Source: Symsagittifera roscoffensis
Lineage: Eukaryota > Xenacoelomorpha > Acoela > Convolutidae
Assembly (NCBI RefSeq): GCF_963678635.1
Contig: NC_087065.1
Location: 4,921,209-4,985,208 of the forward strand
Direction: 5' to 3'
DNA: 64,000 nt
Shown: one piece after another, positions 22,521 to 34,301 of the stretch
Position numbering within the stretch: the stretch's first letter is position 1
Layout: each line of letters begins with the position of its first letter
Program-made: the position numbers and the translations under genes
Notes under the pieces: generated by a model
The model's database searches: none
What the model saw: only the letters and a program-made list of their open reading frames with translations
Told to the model about the DNA's origin: nothing

Positions 22521-22959
22521 TGGCTCACAGAGAGAAAGCACCCATGCGAGTCAATGGAAACATTGCCCAGAACCCCTAAACCCAGCTGCAATTAAACGAC
22601 GCAAATAAAGATACTTTGCTACTCAAGGATCGAATCGCAAAAATGGATAAAAAAGAAAGAACATCAGTGATAGTTTTTGAAGCTTCCGCCGAAACGACAG
22701 TAAAAAGTTTCAACGACTACAGCAGGTTCTCCAAATGAACAAGAGTTCTCCGAACAACCGCATACGTTATGCGTGCCGTCAGGATTTTAAAAAAATAAAA
22801 AGAACTACAGTCCCGCAACGAAAACCCGACCACCGAAAGGACAAGCAACAACATAATTGTCGCAAAAAATTTTATCTTGAAACAGACACAAAGAGACAGC
22901 TTCAACCAAGAGGTCAACGCATGGACACGAAAGAAACCAGTCAACACAACTAGCACACT

Positions 22960-24222
22960 TCGACATCTGTCACGATTTCTAGACGAAGACGGATTCTTAC
23001 GAGCACGTGGACATCTCGAGAAATCTAAATTGTACTATTGCAAAAAACACCCGATTATCCTTGGAGGAAACCACCCAGCAGTTCACCTCTACATAGGACA
23101 AAACCACAAAAACAACCAGCATTCGCCACGCCAGCACACAAAAATGGTCTCTAAAACGAATATTGGATTCTCTGTGTTCGCGCACAGATTGACAAGATCA
23201 TAAAAAACTGTTACGACAGCCGACGACAACAATCAACTGGACTACAGCAGGAACTTGCGACCCTACTCGCCTTCAGATTTCCGGAAGATAAACGCTCCCC
23301 AGTTCAACAAACAGGGTCAGATCTCTTTCGACCGTTCGATTCGAAAACAGCAGGAACCTACAACAAACACTACGGCGTTCTAATGACTTGCCTAACAGCG
23401 AGCCGTACATCTTGAGATGCGCCAGGACCATTCAACCGACGCCTTCATCAATAAATTAAGACAATTTTTCGCACGCTGAAGAAAACTAACCAAAAATGTT
23501 TCTGATAACGGTAAAAATTTCAGCGCAGCTGAAAAAGAACTCAACAGACACTTCGACGCCGATCGTAGACGACAATTCTACGCCAACCATCAGATTGAAT
23601 GAACCTTCAACCCTGCCTATGCTCCTCATTTCGGAGGTGTATGGGAACGACTCATAAGACCAGTAAAAGACTCGTTCTATGCTATCATAGGAAGCCAGAT
23701 TCTAACAGACGACATCTTCAATACCGTTCTTTGCGAAGTTGAACACTTCGTGAAAGCAAGACCCATCACTACAGTTTCATCATCGCCCGATGATGTTGAA
23801 GCCCTCATCCCAGTTCATTTTCTTCTCGGGAGAGCGCATGCCAGCATGCCAGCATGCCACCTCTACAAACCCCACAGCCCTCAACACTCTTTCGACAATT
23901 GAAATTTGCCCAACAAATCGTAACCCATCTTTGGAAACGCTTGATCAAGGAATTTATCCCAACATTACTGCCACGACATTGATGGACAAAGAAGACGCCG
24001 CCTATAAAAACAGGATAAATTGTTTGGATTTTTCAGGATATGAAGCCACGAGGACTCGGGCCAATTGAACGGAACACAGGAAACAAATCAACCGATGATG
24101 ACCAGACCCGCGTTAACCCTGTCAAAACGAGAGCTAAATTTCTGTCACTGCCAGCCATTAGACTAGCACCTGTTAGTCCGGACTATTGCAAGCAACCAGC
24201 AAACGAAGATTCACGACAATGA
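22960..24222 (+). pseudogene. BEL/Pao integrase and C-terminal domain
   Basis: The zinc-binding part reads FLDEDGFLRARGHLEKSKL and HPIILGGNHPAVHLYI. The core reads DLFRPFDSKTAGTYNKHYGV, then in a shifted frame SDNGKNFSAAEKELNRHF and YAPHFGGVWERLIRPVKDS (DNG...F and GGVWER are hallmark segments). Near 23,890-24,220 the DUF5641-like tail reads HLWKRLIKEFIPTLLPRH and LGPIERNTGNKST. At least three in-frame TGA codons interrupt it, one where tryptophan is expected before TFNPAY. The copies in units 2 and 3 share the stops. Confidence 0.75.
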
Positions 24223-24378
24223 GAGCCTCAACCTAAACCACCCTTGTCGCCGACAGCCATAGCCGATAACTTCAACCGACACTTACAAGACCGTTAAGCC
24301 AGCGTTTTAAGTTTTATAAATAGGAACCACCCCACCTTTTTTTTAAATTTTATTTTGTAACTGCAAATTGAGGCCGAG

Positions 24379-24620
24379 TCTTAGATGCCAATTTGACAAT
24401 TGACAACCCTCTTAGATGACTTTGATTTTTCACATGCAATCAGGAAAACTCCGGGAAAGAAATTGAAAACCAGAACTCAGCAAATACAAAATTGGGAAAA
24501 TGCAAAACTGAATTACCAAACACGTGCAACCAACTAATTTGTAATCAAATCAACGTTTAAAGCAAGAAGAAGCTCAAATACACCGTGTAAACTAGAAACA
24601 ATTACAAGTTCGTTTTCTAT
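24379..24620 (+). repeat. 3' LTR of BEL/Pao, unit 1
   Basis: It starts TCTTAGATGCC, preceded by a short purine-rich stretch (GAGGCCGAG), and ends GTTTTCTAT just before ACCTTG. About 20 differences from the 5' LTR include a run of four changes near the right end. Confidence 0.75.
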
Positions 24621-24622
24621 AC

Positions 24623-24725
24623 CTTGGATTTCATCAAGAAAACTTCTAGCTGTTTGTTTCTTCAAAAAAATGTCAAACACTGTGTCAAAGGTTTTGATCG
24701 CGTTGTTTCCGACATCTTTCAAACA
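24623..24725 (-). other. Exon-like minus-strand reading frame cut by the BEL insertion
   Basis: On the minus strand an AG is followed by 34 open codons (CLKDVGNNAIKTFDTVF, then LKKQTARSFLDEIQ) that end at G|GTATAG. The composition is protein-like and not AT-rich. The right edge of the retrotransposon lies at its end, and the 6-bp target duplication is part of it. Removing the element would keep the frame open into 18,009-18,173, but that side is partly hAT-like repeat. Identical copies are at about 40,746-40,848 and 50,401-50,503. Family not recognised. Confidence 0.3.
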
Positions 24726-24810
24726 CTACTCCGAAAAATATGCACCTGATAAGAGACATGTTTGCTTACTTCTGCGGATTTTGGGACCGGATAAAAAGAA
24801 CAGTGCTGGG

Positions 24811-25052
24811 CAGGGGCGGATCTAGAATTTTACTGAGGGAGGGCGGCGGATTTTCAGAAAAATTAGTTTAAATTACTCCCCCTCAAAATTAGTGTAATTG
24901 GCGCCGAAGGCGAATTTAGAAAAATTTTAGGGTCCGCCACCAAAAACGGATGTCTCAAAATAGTACAAAGGGGGGACCCTTTGGGTCGGCAGGGGTCGAA
25001 TCTCTGAAAAAGGGCGTCCGCCACCTCCCCCCCCCCCCTAAATCAACCTCTG
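24811..25052. mobile_element. hAT-like MITE, unit 1
   Basis: It starts CAGGGGCGGATCTAG and ends CTAAATCAACCTCTG, imperfectly inverted. The body shares CTCAAAATTAGT, GGGGGGACCCTTTGGGTCGG and GTCGAAT with the array at 8,571. No 8-bp target duplication is evident. A fragment of the same family lies at 18,050-18,170. Confidence 0.6.
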
Positions 25053-26340
25053 GTACCAAAACTAGTTTTAATTTACGTGCATGAGCAAATTCAGCAATTA
25101 ACCAGGGCCGAGCTAGAGTTTTTCTGAATGTTGTCAAATTTGGTCAATAAATGAAAAGAAATTAATAATGTGAGTGAGCTGGCGACATGCTATTGGTTCC
25201 AAATATATGATTTCTTTGGTTTGGCAGATATTTCATATTTAATTTAAAAATAATTCCTGAGATATTAGCTTCTTATCAGCAACTGTTTTCAGCTTCAATA
25301 AGCCTCCCATTTTCGATAAAATTTAGTTCTAAATCGTTTTGTAAAGCCAAAAAACTTTACAATAATGTTTGATTACAAGCGTAATCCCAATCAAAGGAAA
25401 TAAATTCAGCGACAGTTTTTTTATCAGTATATTTTATCAGCTGAGATAAAAAACATTTCAAAACATCATGATTTTCTTCAGTTTTTTTAATTATAGAAAA
25501 TCAAAGCTTCAATCAAAAAAGAGAATTATTAATTAAAAGTTTAACTCTCTGAAAAAGTCTTAGAAATAATCAGCTTATATAGTTAGACAACTGTATGCCT
25601 AAGGAAATGCAGAAACTAAAAATAAATACTGCTCCTTGCAGAATCAAGCACGCAATGTGGGCATTGTGGCGCCCCAGTAGTGATGGTGTTTTTGCAAATT
25701 GAGCTCTTATAAGTTAGTAATAGTTTTCTATGAGAGCTGGTTATATGCGCTCATTGTAAATCTATATAATTAACCTTCTGGTTGACTTAAAAAAAACGTT
25801 CTCATTGATGTTAATATTTTCAAATAAAATGTCACAAGAGCTTGATTTTTTTCTCTTCAAGTTTTGACATTAAAACCTAAACGCAACAATGTAAGACCAA
25901 TCTGGCTAACCACAAAACATTTGTAATTTTTTCCTACAGTTTTAACAGAAAGTCAATATATACCTCAAAAAAATTTAAAATTACTTCCAATCAATTTTAA
26001 ATCAAATCTATGACAAAATGTGAAAAAAATCAACTGTTCCGATTCGCTTTGCTGTCCTTATAACCAAATTGACTGTCATTTTGGAAGCGCGAGACTCAGT
26101 GTGTGCAGCTAAGTTGTTAATATCGGCAAACAAATTATTCAATTGTCAAAAAAACATACAAATCAACAAATAAAAAAAGCGAAACAGGAACAATTATTGG
26201 CCTTGTGGAAGCAAATTTTTTAGTCAAACCCTTTTTAAGCGTTGACGCATTTCACCCAATAGAAATCCTCCATAGCTGGCAATACTTTTACCTTAATGCT
26301 GATGCAAGTTTAAAGCGCTATAAATATATCAGATGAATCT
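25053..26340. other. AT-rich stretch, no gene seen
   Basis: No open frame with coding character or clear repeat is visible. The same sequence recurs in units 2 and 3 at the expected offsets. Confidence 0.45.
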
Positions 26341-26344
26341 TATA

Positions 26345-26810
26345 GGAAGGCTGCTCGTCTCGGGGCAAAGCCCAGAATGTTTCAGTTGCCCCTTAAAGTT
26401 CAAGGAATAAGTCTATTTAAAAAAATCAAAAGTTAACCAAAAACTTGATTTTTTTCTATTTTTTTTTCGAAAATGTCGCCATTTTCGAAAAATTTTATGA
26501 TATAAGTGAGACACTGTTACTAGGAACGCACGATGTAATTATACTGCTGGTAAAAACGAAGCATTTTTTAATTAACTGAGCCTCAAACTGACTTTTTTCT
26601 CCTTCTCAAGCTTTTGAGAATTTTCAGCACAGGAATTTCAATACAAGGATTCTAAATGCGTTTTTAACTGACCATAAGTTAGCTTTTTTTGCCATTTTCC
26701 AACTTGACTTAACGCTCAGGATAGCATTTTGAAATAATATCAGTCCAATTTTGCAAGAAAATTCATCATTTTCATTTTTATCATTTAAGGGCTGAAAAAA
26801 CCCGTGTGCC
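26345..26810. repeat. Dispersed repeat shared with 63.3-63.6 kb
   Basis: GGGCAAAGCCCAGAATGTTT opens a segment whose interior (GAGACACTGTTACTAGGAA, CTCAAACTGACTTTTTTCT, ATCATTTAAGGG) matches the element at 63,261-63,620. The ends have decayed but still show CCCTTAAA/TTTAAGGG as inverted termini. It recurs in units 2 and 3. Confidence 0.5.
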
Positions 26811-27610
26811 TGAAATCAGATTTGAAATGAATTAAAAGATTAGTGTTGTTTCTATTTTGATTTCTAGATCTCGATAATTATCTTAAATGTAGAAAAAATA
26901 GAGAATATTTAAGTTCAAAACAGCTTATCTTTTCTTTGAGTTTCATGTCCTCTAAAACAGGAAAACAACCTATTTTTTCTGTCCTCTAAAACAGGCTATT
27001 ACGGCCTAATGGCATCCTCCCAGTCTATGTGTGAAAAAAATAAAGAATCACTGAAATAATTTTGGTAATGCAAAAAAACCTGATTACAGAAAAAACATCG
27101 GAATAAAAAACACACCATTATTCCATTCACAAATACTCCAACCTTTCTTCTAAACTCGGAAGATAGAGGATATTTTGTGATGGCGTGAAACCAACGTGAA
27201 ATTTACCAAATAGATAAAATGATAAAGTTTACACAACATAGCGTAATTGTTAAGCTCTGAAACTTTTTTCAATTGAAGCAACCTTTTTTTTAATTAAAAT
27301 ATAGAGGAAGTACGAGCAACGTATTTCTGAGTTTAAACATTTTATTTTTAAATATCAAAAAAGAAAAGGATTGCATATTGTTCTAGACAAGTTTTGACTT
27401 TCTAGCTCTATTTGCCGACTGATTGCAGATTGCCTCTGAGTTCTTTTTATCTGCGGTATGTATTTTTGTTCCGACCACCCTCTAAGAAGTGGGGTGGAGC
27501 TATGACATAGAATATGCGTAGCTTAGTCCTAAAAAAATTTCGTCGTGCTCAAAAAATTTTGTTTGGATCAAAAACGTTTTGGATCAAGTTTGGAATTGTT
27601 TTAAGGCTAT
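26811..27610. other. AT-rich stretch, no gene seen
   Basis: A short direct repeat of GTCCTCTAAAACAGG occurs at 26,948 and 26,981; one copy is missing in unit 3. Otherwise nothing is supported. Confidence 0.45.
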
Positions 27611-27934
27611 TTCAGTCTTGATTCGCCTTGTAGAAAAGTTTTAATAGTTGTTTCAGCGTCGGGGAAAATGAGTCAAACATTATTACTAATAAATTTTTAC
27701 ATTTTTTAATTAGATCATTTTTTATACTGCAGTTTTTTACCAAATTCATTTGCATTTGAAAAGGAAAATTTTTTTCTTTATTGAAAAAATGCCAACTGTT
27801 GCCGAAGCAACTACATTTTCCCAATCTTTGTAAATCAAAAGTCACTGTGATCAAACATTTGTAATCTCTCTGATATAAACACTCTCGAAACAAACCAGAA
27901 CTAAGAAAATTGACTCTTGGAGCCATGTTTTGAC

Positions 27935-28627
27935 CTAAAGTGAAAAATCAACTACATGTTTTGGCGCTCCTGGGTGGGCGTTGACAACGGAAGTTGATTT
28001 TTTAAAGTTGTTTGGGTCGTGAAGGCTTGTGTGATGAAAACCGTTGCACTCTTGACAACGGTTGTTTGAGACACAAGTAGTTTGGAGGTGATGAGGGCTT
28101 AAGCAGTTGACACATAGTTCAAGTTGTTTTACGATGTTGTAGCGTTGAGGTGGCGTAGAAGAACTGTACTGTGGGCATTGCTTGCGCTTTGTTCTGTATT
28201 GGTTGAAATTCTCAGGTCCATTTGTTTTGGAAGCCTGTGGATTGCTTGATATAACGTTTGACGAACGGGGCGCTAGGGCATTGCTGCTAAATGTTGAAGG
28301 TTCTGCATTGGTGAAGGATGGAAATTGATTGCATGAGTAGCCTTTGATTAACTCTTTCGCCTTACCAGTCACGGCGTTTTGTAGGTAGGTAATTCTGTGT
28401 GTATCACTGATGGTTGTATTGCTATCAACAGTGGCATTGAACATGTTCAACCAGTCATGAAAAGCCAGAGGATTACCATCAAATGATGAAATTTGAATTG
28501 GTGGTAACGTGACTGTGGTTGTGAAGTCAGTTTTGTCTCTGTTATCTCGATTTATGTCAAAAAAGGTGGTAGGTTGAGGAAAATTGCTGACTTGCCCTAT
28601 AAATTCTGGTAATGATGTTTGTGGCTA
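27935..28627 (-). pseudogene. Second BEL/Pao-like Gag, core and zinc knuckle, unit 1
   Basis: The minus frame is open from a TAG near 28,625 down to TAG at 27,935, about 228 codons. It holds a DUF1759-like core (PIQISSFDGNPLAFHDWLN, THRITYLQNAVTGKAKELI) and a knuckle region (ELCVNCLSPHHLQTTC, NRCQECNGFHHTSLHD). The core is shortened after KGYSCN, and the first knuckle is lost by in-frame deletion (compare unit 3 at 53,910-53,950). No protease or RT follows on the minus strand. The element is distinct from the plus-strand BEL copy. Confidence 0.7.
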
Positions 28628-29775
28628 AATTGTTCGAATCAAAGATGGCTGGAGAAAATTGTTTGCAGATTGGTGAGGGTTGCTCCTTTGCTCTCTTTTA
28701 TCTGGTAGAAAAGCGTTATTACAACTTTGTCCAGAAGCTATCGACGCGGCATTGATCCTTGTCTGTTGATGCATGCTGAATGTTGGTTGCATATAAGGAT
28801 GAAGTTTGGGTTGTGAGAAAGTTGATGCCTCTGGTACTAAAGAAACCGGATTCATATGAACCATCGGTTGCCATGAAGGTTGCGTCGATATGACTGAGTT
28901 AATTTGTGAGGTAATTTGATACGGAAATGTAGAGGTTGTTTGCGTCAAGGGATATCTGAATGTTAAATCCGAGGTTCTGGTTGTCTTTTTAGTAATGAGG
29001 CGTAGATCGATATCTTTCGAGATCTGATGAGAATATCCGCTACCGTTGAAATTGTTTGGAAAAACATCAAAGTTTAATGCATTTAATGCAAAGTTTTCTA
29101 TTGTAACTTGGTCAAAATGCTTCAGTTGATACTGCCGGATGTCCTTTAGTTCGCATTATAGGAGTTTGAACTATACAAGAGGATGCCGCTATATGTTTTT
29201 CTGATTGAAAATCATTTATAGTTTGTTTGTTGGGGTTGTGAGGCCTGTAGAAACCTTGATCTGTGTCAGAGTTTGTTTGTTCTCTAGTTTGCTGTTTCTG
29301 GCTTGGTAACTTATAGTGTGAACATTGTTCAGTTGAACGTATCTGCTGATGAGAGTGGAAAAGTGTAGGTGCTTGTTGTGAGATGGGTTCTGAGATCGAT
29401 ATTGTCGTTAGGCTGCTCGTGTAGTTCCCGCTTGCATTAGGTGATGAGGTTGTGGAATAGTAAATGCAAACGATGGGCTTTGCAACCCTGCTGTTTGGAC
29501 TATGCTGTTTGCTGTATTGGGCTGCTGTTGGTTGTAGACTACAGTTTCCGAACTTAAATCTTCGTCGATCTCGGTTGTTGTATCCGTACTCAGCTGAGCA
29601 CCTGCATCTCCGAAGTTATTGACAATAATTGGTTTGTTTTGCTGGCGATGAGAAAAAGCGTTGTTGTTTGCAAACGACGGGGGATGGGGGCTGCTGTCAA
29701 AATTCTTGTCTATGTGACAACATCTTGTCTGTTTGTTGGATGTTCGTTGCTTTCGGAATAGTTGTGGGTTACTGT
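28628..29775 (-). pseudogene. Second BEL/Pao-like Gag, N-terminal linker, unit 1
   Basis: Minus-strand frames here encode Gln/Ser/Thr/Pro-rich sequence (TFSMHQQTRINAASIASG, LQSPSFAFTIPQPHHLMQ) typical of the linker in BEL/Pao Gag. Several stops and frameshifts occur. Sequence equivalent to the true Gag N-terminus, present in unit 3 at 54,757-55,230, is deleted here at about 29,786. Confidence 0.5.
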
Positions 29776-29919
29776 ACTGCCGAGCTCCTATGAAAAAAAA
29801 ACAATCTTCAAAGAGTTCTTCTATGAACTGTCAAACAGATTTTTTGTTATGCTTCGAAGAATTCCAACAGAATGAACTATCTATAGTTCAAGTCTAATTT
29901 CAAGATTTGAGAAGTTAAC

Positions 29920-29945
29920 TATTATTTATTTATTTATTTTTTAAT
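29920..29945. repeat. ATTT microsatellite
   Basis: Four to five repeats of ATTT/TATT stand next to a T-run; also present at 46,040 and reduced in unit 3 near 55,795. Confidence 0.5.
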
Positions 29946-30729
29946 CCAACCAAATGACAACACAAAATTGTTATTAATTGCAATACTCAAATGCAATTCT
30001 AGCCAAATTTTTTAAGTAGACATAGTCTTCAAACCTGCAGCATCAAGTGCCGGTATATTTGTTACTTTTTGATATGTCAAATTACACTTAAACAAGAAGC
30101 GTTATTGTTTAAAAAATGCAAGGAAGTGTTATTTGTTTTGTTTTCTCTTCAAATTCGAATTCAACTTTTGCTTTCACGTACAAATATTTCAAATCAAGAG
30201 AATTGTTATATTTTGCGAAGGAAAACTACAAAAGGTTGTTTGTTCCCAGTGTGTTCAGAATTTGGTTGTCTCTATCACAGTCTAATAAGACAGTTTTTTT
30301 TGGGAAGAGATTGAAATAAATTGTCAAAATATTTAAGGCAGCGACCAACGAAAACTACTACAAAAAACAAAAAGCTCGAATATGTTTTTTTTTATTCTGA
30401 ATGTTTTGAACGTGTGTGAGAAAAAAAAACGACGACAATTCGGGGTTAAACTTTAAAAAATGTATTTGCCCACATCTAATCTTGATTTTCTTTAGCTTGT
30501 ATTTTGTTCAACTATTCCTCTTCTTTTTGCTTTCAATTCTTCTTTTTTATTATAGTTTTTATGAAGGAGAAGCCAAAATTCCAGCTGAATAGAGAAGTAG
30601 TTCAAAAAAGGAAAGCATCCAATTATTGAATAAATATTCACAACATGATCAGTGTATATTAATTGTCAGTAGCATAAATTTGCGAGATGAGAATCCAATC
30701 TTTCGAAAGAGTATTCAAAACATATCCAA

Positions 30730-30830
30730 AATATACATTTGTACCGCTGTATTGTATCGTTGGATTGATTGTATTATATCGCTGTAATATGTCGCTGTGT
30801 TGTATCGCTGTTTTGTAGAAATTAACCAAA
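30730..30830. repeat. GCTGTNTTGTATC minisatellite-like cluster
   Basis: Words of the form ATCGCTGTATTGTATCG recur four to five times with 15-25 bp spacing. Conserved in units 2 and 3 (near 46,865 and 56,648). Confidence 0.45.
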
Positions 30831-30839
30831 TTACCAAAC

Positions 30840-31727
30840 CAAAAATTTTGCAGAAATTTTCCCTAAAATACCAAAAAAGGGGGATTGTATTCTTTTGCTA
30901 CAATTTAGCTTACGGCTGTTTATAGATTGAAATAATGCCAACCTACAATTTGAATTACAGCTGTTTATAGATTGAAAAGATGGTACTTTGCTCTTGGCAT
31001 TAGTTGTGAGAGGTTTTCAGGAAAAAAACGATTTCAGGAAATTTTTTTATCTTTATTTGCAAGTTTTTTCATATTAAACATAGTCAAACACATTTAAGGC
31101 TAATCGTAATAAACAGAACAATTTTTTGGTTTTTTAGTGCTTAAAGAGGGATCAAAAATTTTTTGGGTGAAGATAATCAAAAAATGAACAGGTAATTCAA
31201 TTTTTGAAAACCATGATTTAATTCAATTTTTCTGAGTTTTGTGTTTTTTGTTCACTTTTTCAGGCCAACCCTAAAGATACTCTGAACTAAGGCGATCAAA
31301 AAAACGCCACTTTAATGTTGAACTTGTGGCAGTGGTTTTTATTGTTACATGCAAACCTGCTCGCAGAGGTTCAAGAAAATACGAAAGAAGGTTGAAAAAA
31401 CTCAAAAAGTCATAATTGTACGAGTTTGCGGGAAAAAAAGTTTTTTTTTTCGATTTATTCTTCGACCTGATTTAATGATTCTTCTGTATTATTCAATTTT
31501 TTGCTCGTCTATTTATCTTCAGTATGTAAAGATACTAAAAAGTACATATAGGTATTATTAGGACGGGGGTAACAGCGACCTGCTGTAAAGAGCTGAACTC
31601 ATATACAACAGCAGTTCATATGTTGGCACTTTTTCTAGTGGATAAACGGTTTCAATTTAATCTATAACATTAGTTTTAACCTCTTAACGCGGTCATTTTT
31701 GGTTTGAAAAGGAGGTATGTAAGAAAG
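30840..31727. other. End of unit 1, no gene seen
   Basis: A short direct duplication of CTGTTTATAGATTGAAA lies near 30,917 and 30,962, absent from unit 3. The open frame 31,349-31,561 is Lys/Phe/Ser-rich and broken in the other units, so it is not annotated. Confidence 0.4.
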
Positions 31728-32503
31728 GATGCAATTTTAGGTTGTCAACTTTTTCAATTGTCTGTCAATTATCTGTCGGTCAGACTGTTTCTTTTCAGTT
31801 TTGTCTGATCACTGAAAAAGGGAGAATAATTGCCTTTGGGCGTTTTAATCTTTTCGCCATTTAAACTCAGATCCAACAGATACTCCTTGGAACGAGTCGA
31901 CTAATTATCATATTAAAGCCCTTAAGTCATGACTTGAAGTTCAAAAAATTTGTAATAATTAAGGCTCAACAGTGTCGAAAGAATTAGTTTGAGTTTTTCA
32001 CTCTCTAGCGAGATTTCGAGAAGTAAAATAGCAAAGAGTTGCTATCATCGGAAAATTTTCACGACGTTTTCTCTATCAAAACGTTTTTTAATAATTGAAA
32101 AAAATCTGTAAAAATTATACAGAATCTGTAAAATTTAAACATCAATCAAGCGAAAACGATCAGCCGTGAGTTAAGATGGAATCTGTCTGTCGTGACTATA
32201 ATTTCTAACGTAGAAAAGGGGCAAAACTCAAAAGAGGGCAATTATATCACTGGTTAGAGCTGGTCGCTGTTTGCAAAAGAACTATAAGTTATCAAACCTA
32301 CTGGTCATTGATGAGGAAAGGATTTTTTTTTTGGAAACTTAAGCTATTGCAAATAGCGTTAAATCAAAAATTTGGTAGGCTGGAGGACAGAAAACGGAAT
32401 CCGGGCTAATATCCTGTTTCAGATTTAGTAAGTGTCGAAAACTATACACATCAGAAAAAGTAAAAAAGAAATCAAGACTGGTCTTATCAGTGCAGAGCCC
32501 TGA

Positions 32504-32983
32504 ATGTTCCGACTGCCTGTTAAGGTCTATGGAGCAGTAATAACCTGAAAAAAATTTAAAAAAAAGAAATAACTGATTTTTTTTTTAAATTTGAGATATT
32601 ATATAAAAACCATCCTCCCACTCGCCATTTAAATTACAAAGTGATAGATTTCGCTCCAACTAACAAATCAATTTTGGCGAATAAGCTTCCTTCAACCAAT
32701 TTGGAGCTATTTCTAAGACGAATTGAATCCCCGCTCAGGCGATAATAGCGCGAAATACATGGCGCGTTAATTGTCTCAAATTGGCAAAAATAACACTCTT
32801 TAAACCTTCATAACTTTACAACTTTACAAAAAATGATCACAGGTGAAATAATTACTTTCGAATGATATGGAAAAAAATTCCGTGAAAAAGGGCTAGTTGA
32901 AACGTCGAAATTTGCCTGAAGAAAAAAAAACACCGCAAGCACAAATATTCCGTTACTTTCGTTACAAAAGTCGGAACAATAGC
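32504..32983. mobile_element. Inverted-repeat element in unit 2
   Basis: The unit 2 copy of 16,383-16,862; no difference noticed within the element. Confidence 0.5.
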
Positions 32984-34301
32984 TCAGTCTGGAATGTGGG
33001 GAAACTTTCATTCTTGTTTTTTTTCCAAATGTGTACAGTGTATGTTTTTTATGTTTATTGCTTCAATGAAATCAAAGAATTGAAAAATTTAGAGATGCAC
33101 CAATAGCGCTACTAAATAATTTTAACACTCAGTCTCACTAAGACTAGCAAAAAAAATTTACCCAACTTCTCTCAAGCAAGCTGACAAGCAACAAAAAAGA
33201 ATCATGACAAGTTTGGGCACTAACGGAGTTAAAACGCAAGCTCTCATTTGGAGGCACAAAAACTGAGAGAAAGGAAGCAGCACAAACTGTCGACAAAGGA
33301 AGTGTTTTACCGGAGACAAAACTGGCATCAGTACAGATGGGCAAATTGACTGACTCTTTTCCAGCCCGCTTTTGATTTTCTGAAAACTGATATTTAAAAG
33401 CCCATTTTAAATGAATTTTGATGATCTAAGCTGTAATAAAAGTTTCGGCACCGACAACTGAACAAGTTTTTACAATATTTTTCTGCTGTATCAAAATTTG
33501 CAAATTGCCTCTTTGACAATTTTAAAGCAATTTTAATTAGTTATCTTACGAAGGGATGGGAAATTGAAAAGGAGTGCCAAGTCACTGTGTGTAATTGAGT
33601 TTTATGGGTCTCGACAATTTTAATACAAATTAATTGAACAAAATTGCACTGTCAAGTCACAGCGACCGGAAAATTTAACTTCTAAATGTGACAAAAAAGG
33701 CTTGTTACTGATTTCGACAATCAAGAAGACTGAATTTTCAAGCATTAATTTTAGTTAACCGATATCTGCCTTATATTATGAGGCCAAACTGCGCTTTTTA
33801 TGATTTTTCACGGGATTCTACAAGAGACCGAAAACAGATTTATTGCAGAATCCGAAACTCTGCTAGTTTTTTTGATATTCTTTTATTGTTTTCGATTTGA
33901 ATTTTGAACACTGTGTGTCTCAAAATCGCTCAAATAACACGCGAAATTGTGGCATCTCCAACCAATTTTGCTGAACCAGGTTGTGGAATCCACGAAAAAG
34001 TTTTAATACATATGTTTAGTCAAATTACACTGTAGCGGAATCCGCTATTGTAAGTGGAATCACTAATTGCTGGCCAAATCAGCAAAATGTAAATGGAACT
34101 CACGAAATTGCTTACTTTTACGAAATCCGCTCACACTTTCCGGAAACTTTTGTTTTGCGCCACGTGCAAAATTTTGAAAGAAAAATGCCCAAAAAGACAA
34201 AAAAAAGTGGATGTCGTAAAAAAGTACCAAACGGGGGGACACTTTGGTTGAATAAGTGATCGAATCCCTGAGAAACTCGATTCCCGTAAAATAATACCTT
34301 G

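Larger units (their letters stand above)
18180..24620 (+). mobile_element. BEL/Pao LTR retrotransposon, degenerate, unit 1
   Basis: The element spans two 242-bp LTRs, a TGG-starting primer-binding-like site, gag, protease, RT, RNase H, integrase and a C-terminal region, in the order typical of BEL/Pao. Flanking copies of ACCTTG at 18,174-18,179 and 24,621-24,626 look like a 6-bp target-site duplication. By eye the LTRs differ at about 20 of 242 sites, so the insertion is much older than the 16-kb duplication. Every coding domain has stops or frameshifts, so the copy is non-autonomous. Confidence 0.85.
15607..31727. repeat. Tandem segmental duplication, unit 1 (16.1 kb)
   Basis: The unit starts at GATGCAATTTTAGG (15,607) and ends after GGTATGTAAGAAAG; the next base opens unit 2 with the same GATGCAATTTTAGG at 31,728. 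The offset is 16,121-16,123 bp throughout. Differences are sparse: by eye, roughly a few per kilobase, mostly substitutions and homopolymer indels. The junction has at most one base of overlap, pointing to end joining or template switching, not recombination between long repeats. Confidence 0.9.

Noticed and set aside
20572-23620. Recoded TGA (as amino acid) in the BEL/Pao pol gene
   Set aside because: TGA stands at Gly, Arg and Trp positions alike and is accompanied by TAA, TAG and frameshifts, which fits ordinary decay better than recoding.
27612-27926. 104-codon minus frame (MAPRVNFLSSGLFREC...) present in all three units
   Set aside because: It is conserved only because the units are duplicates. 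Between units 1 and 3 most of the changes seen alter the protein (about 8 of 13 by eye), with no sign of selection or a known domain. It may be read-through from the decayed Gag.
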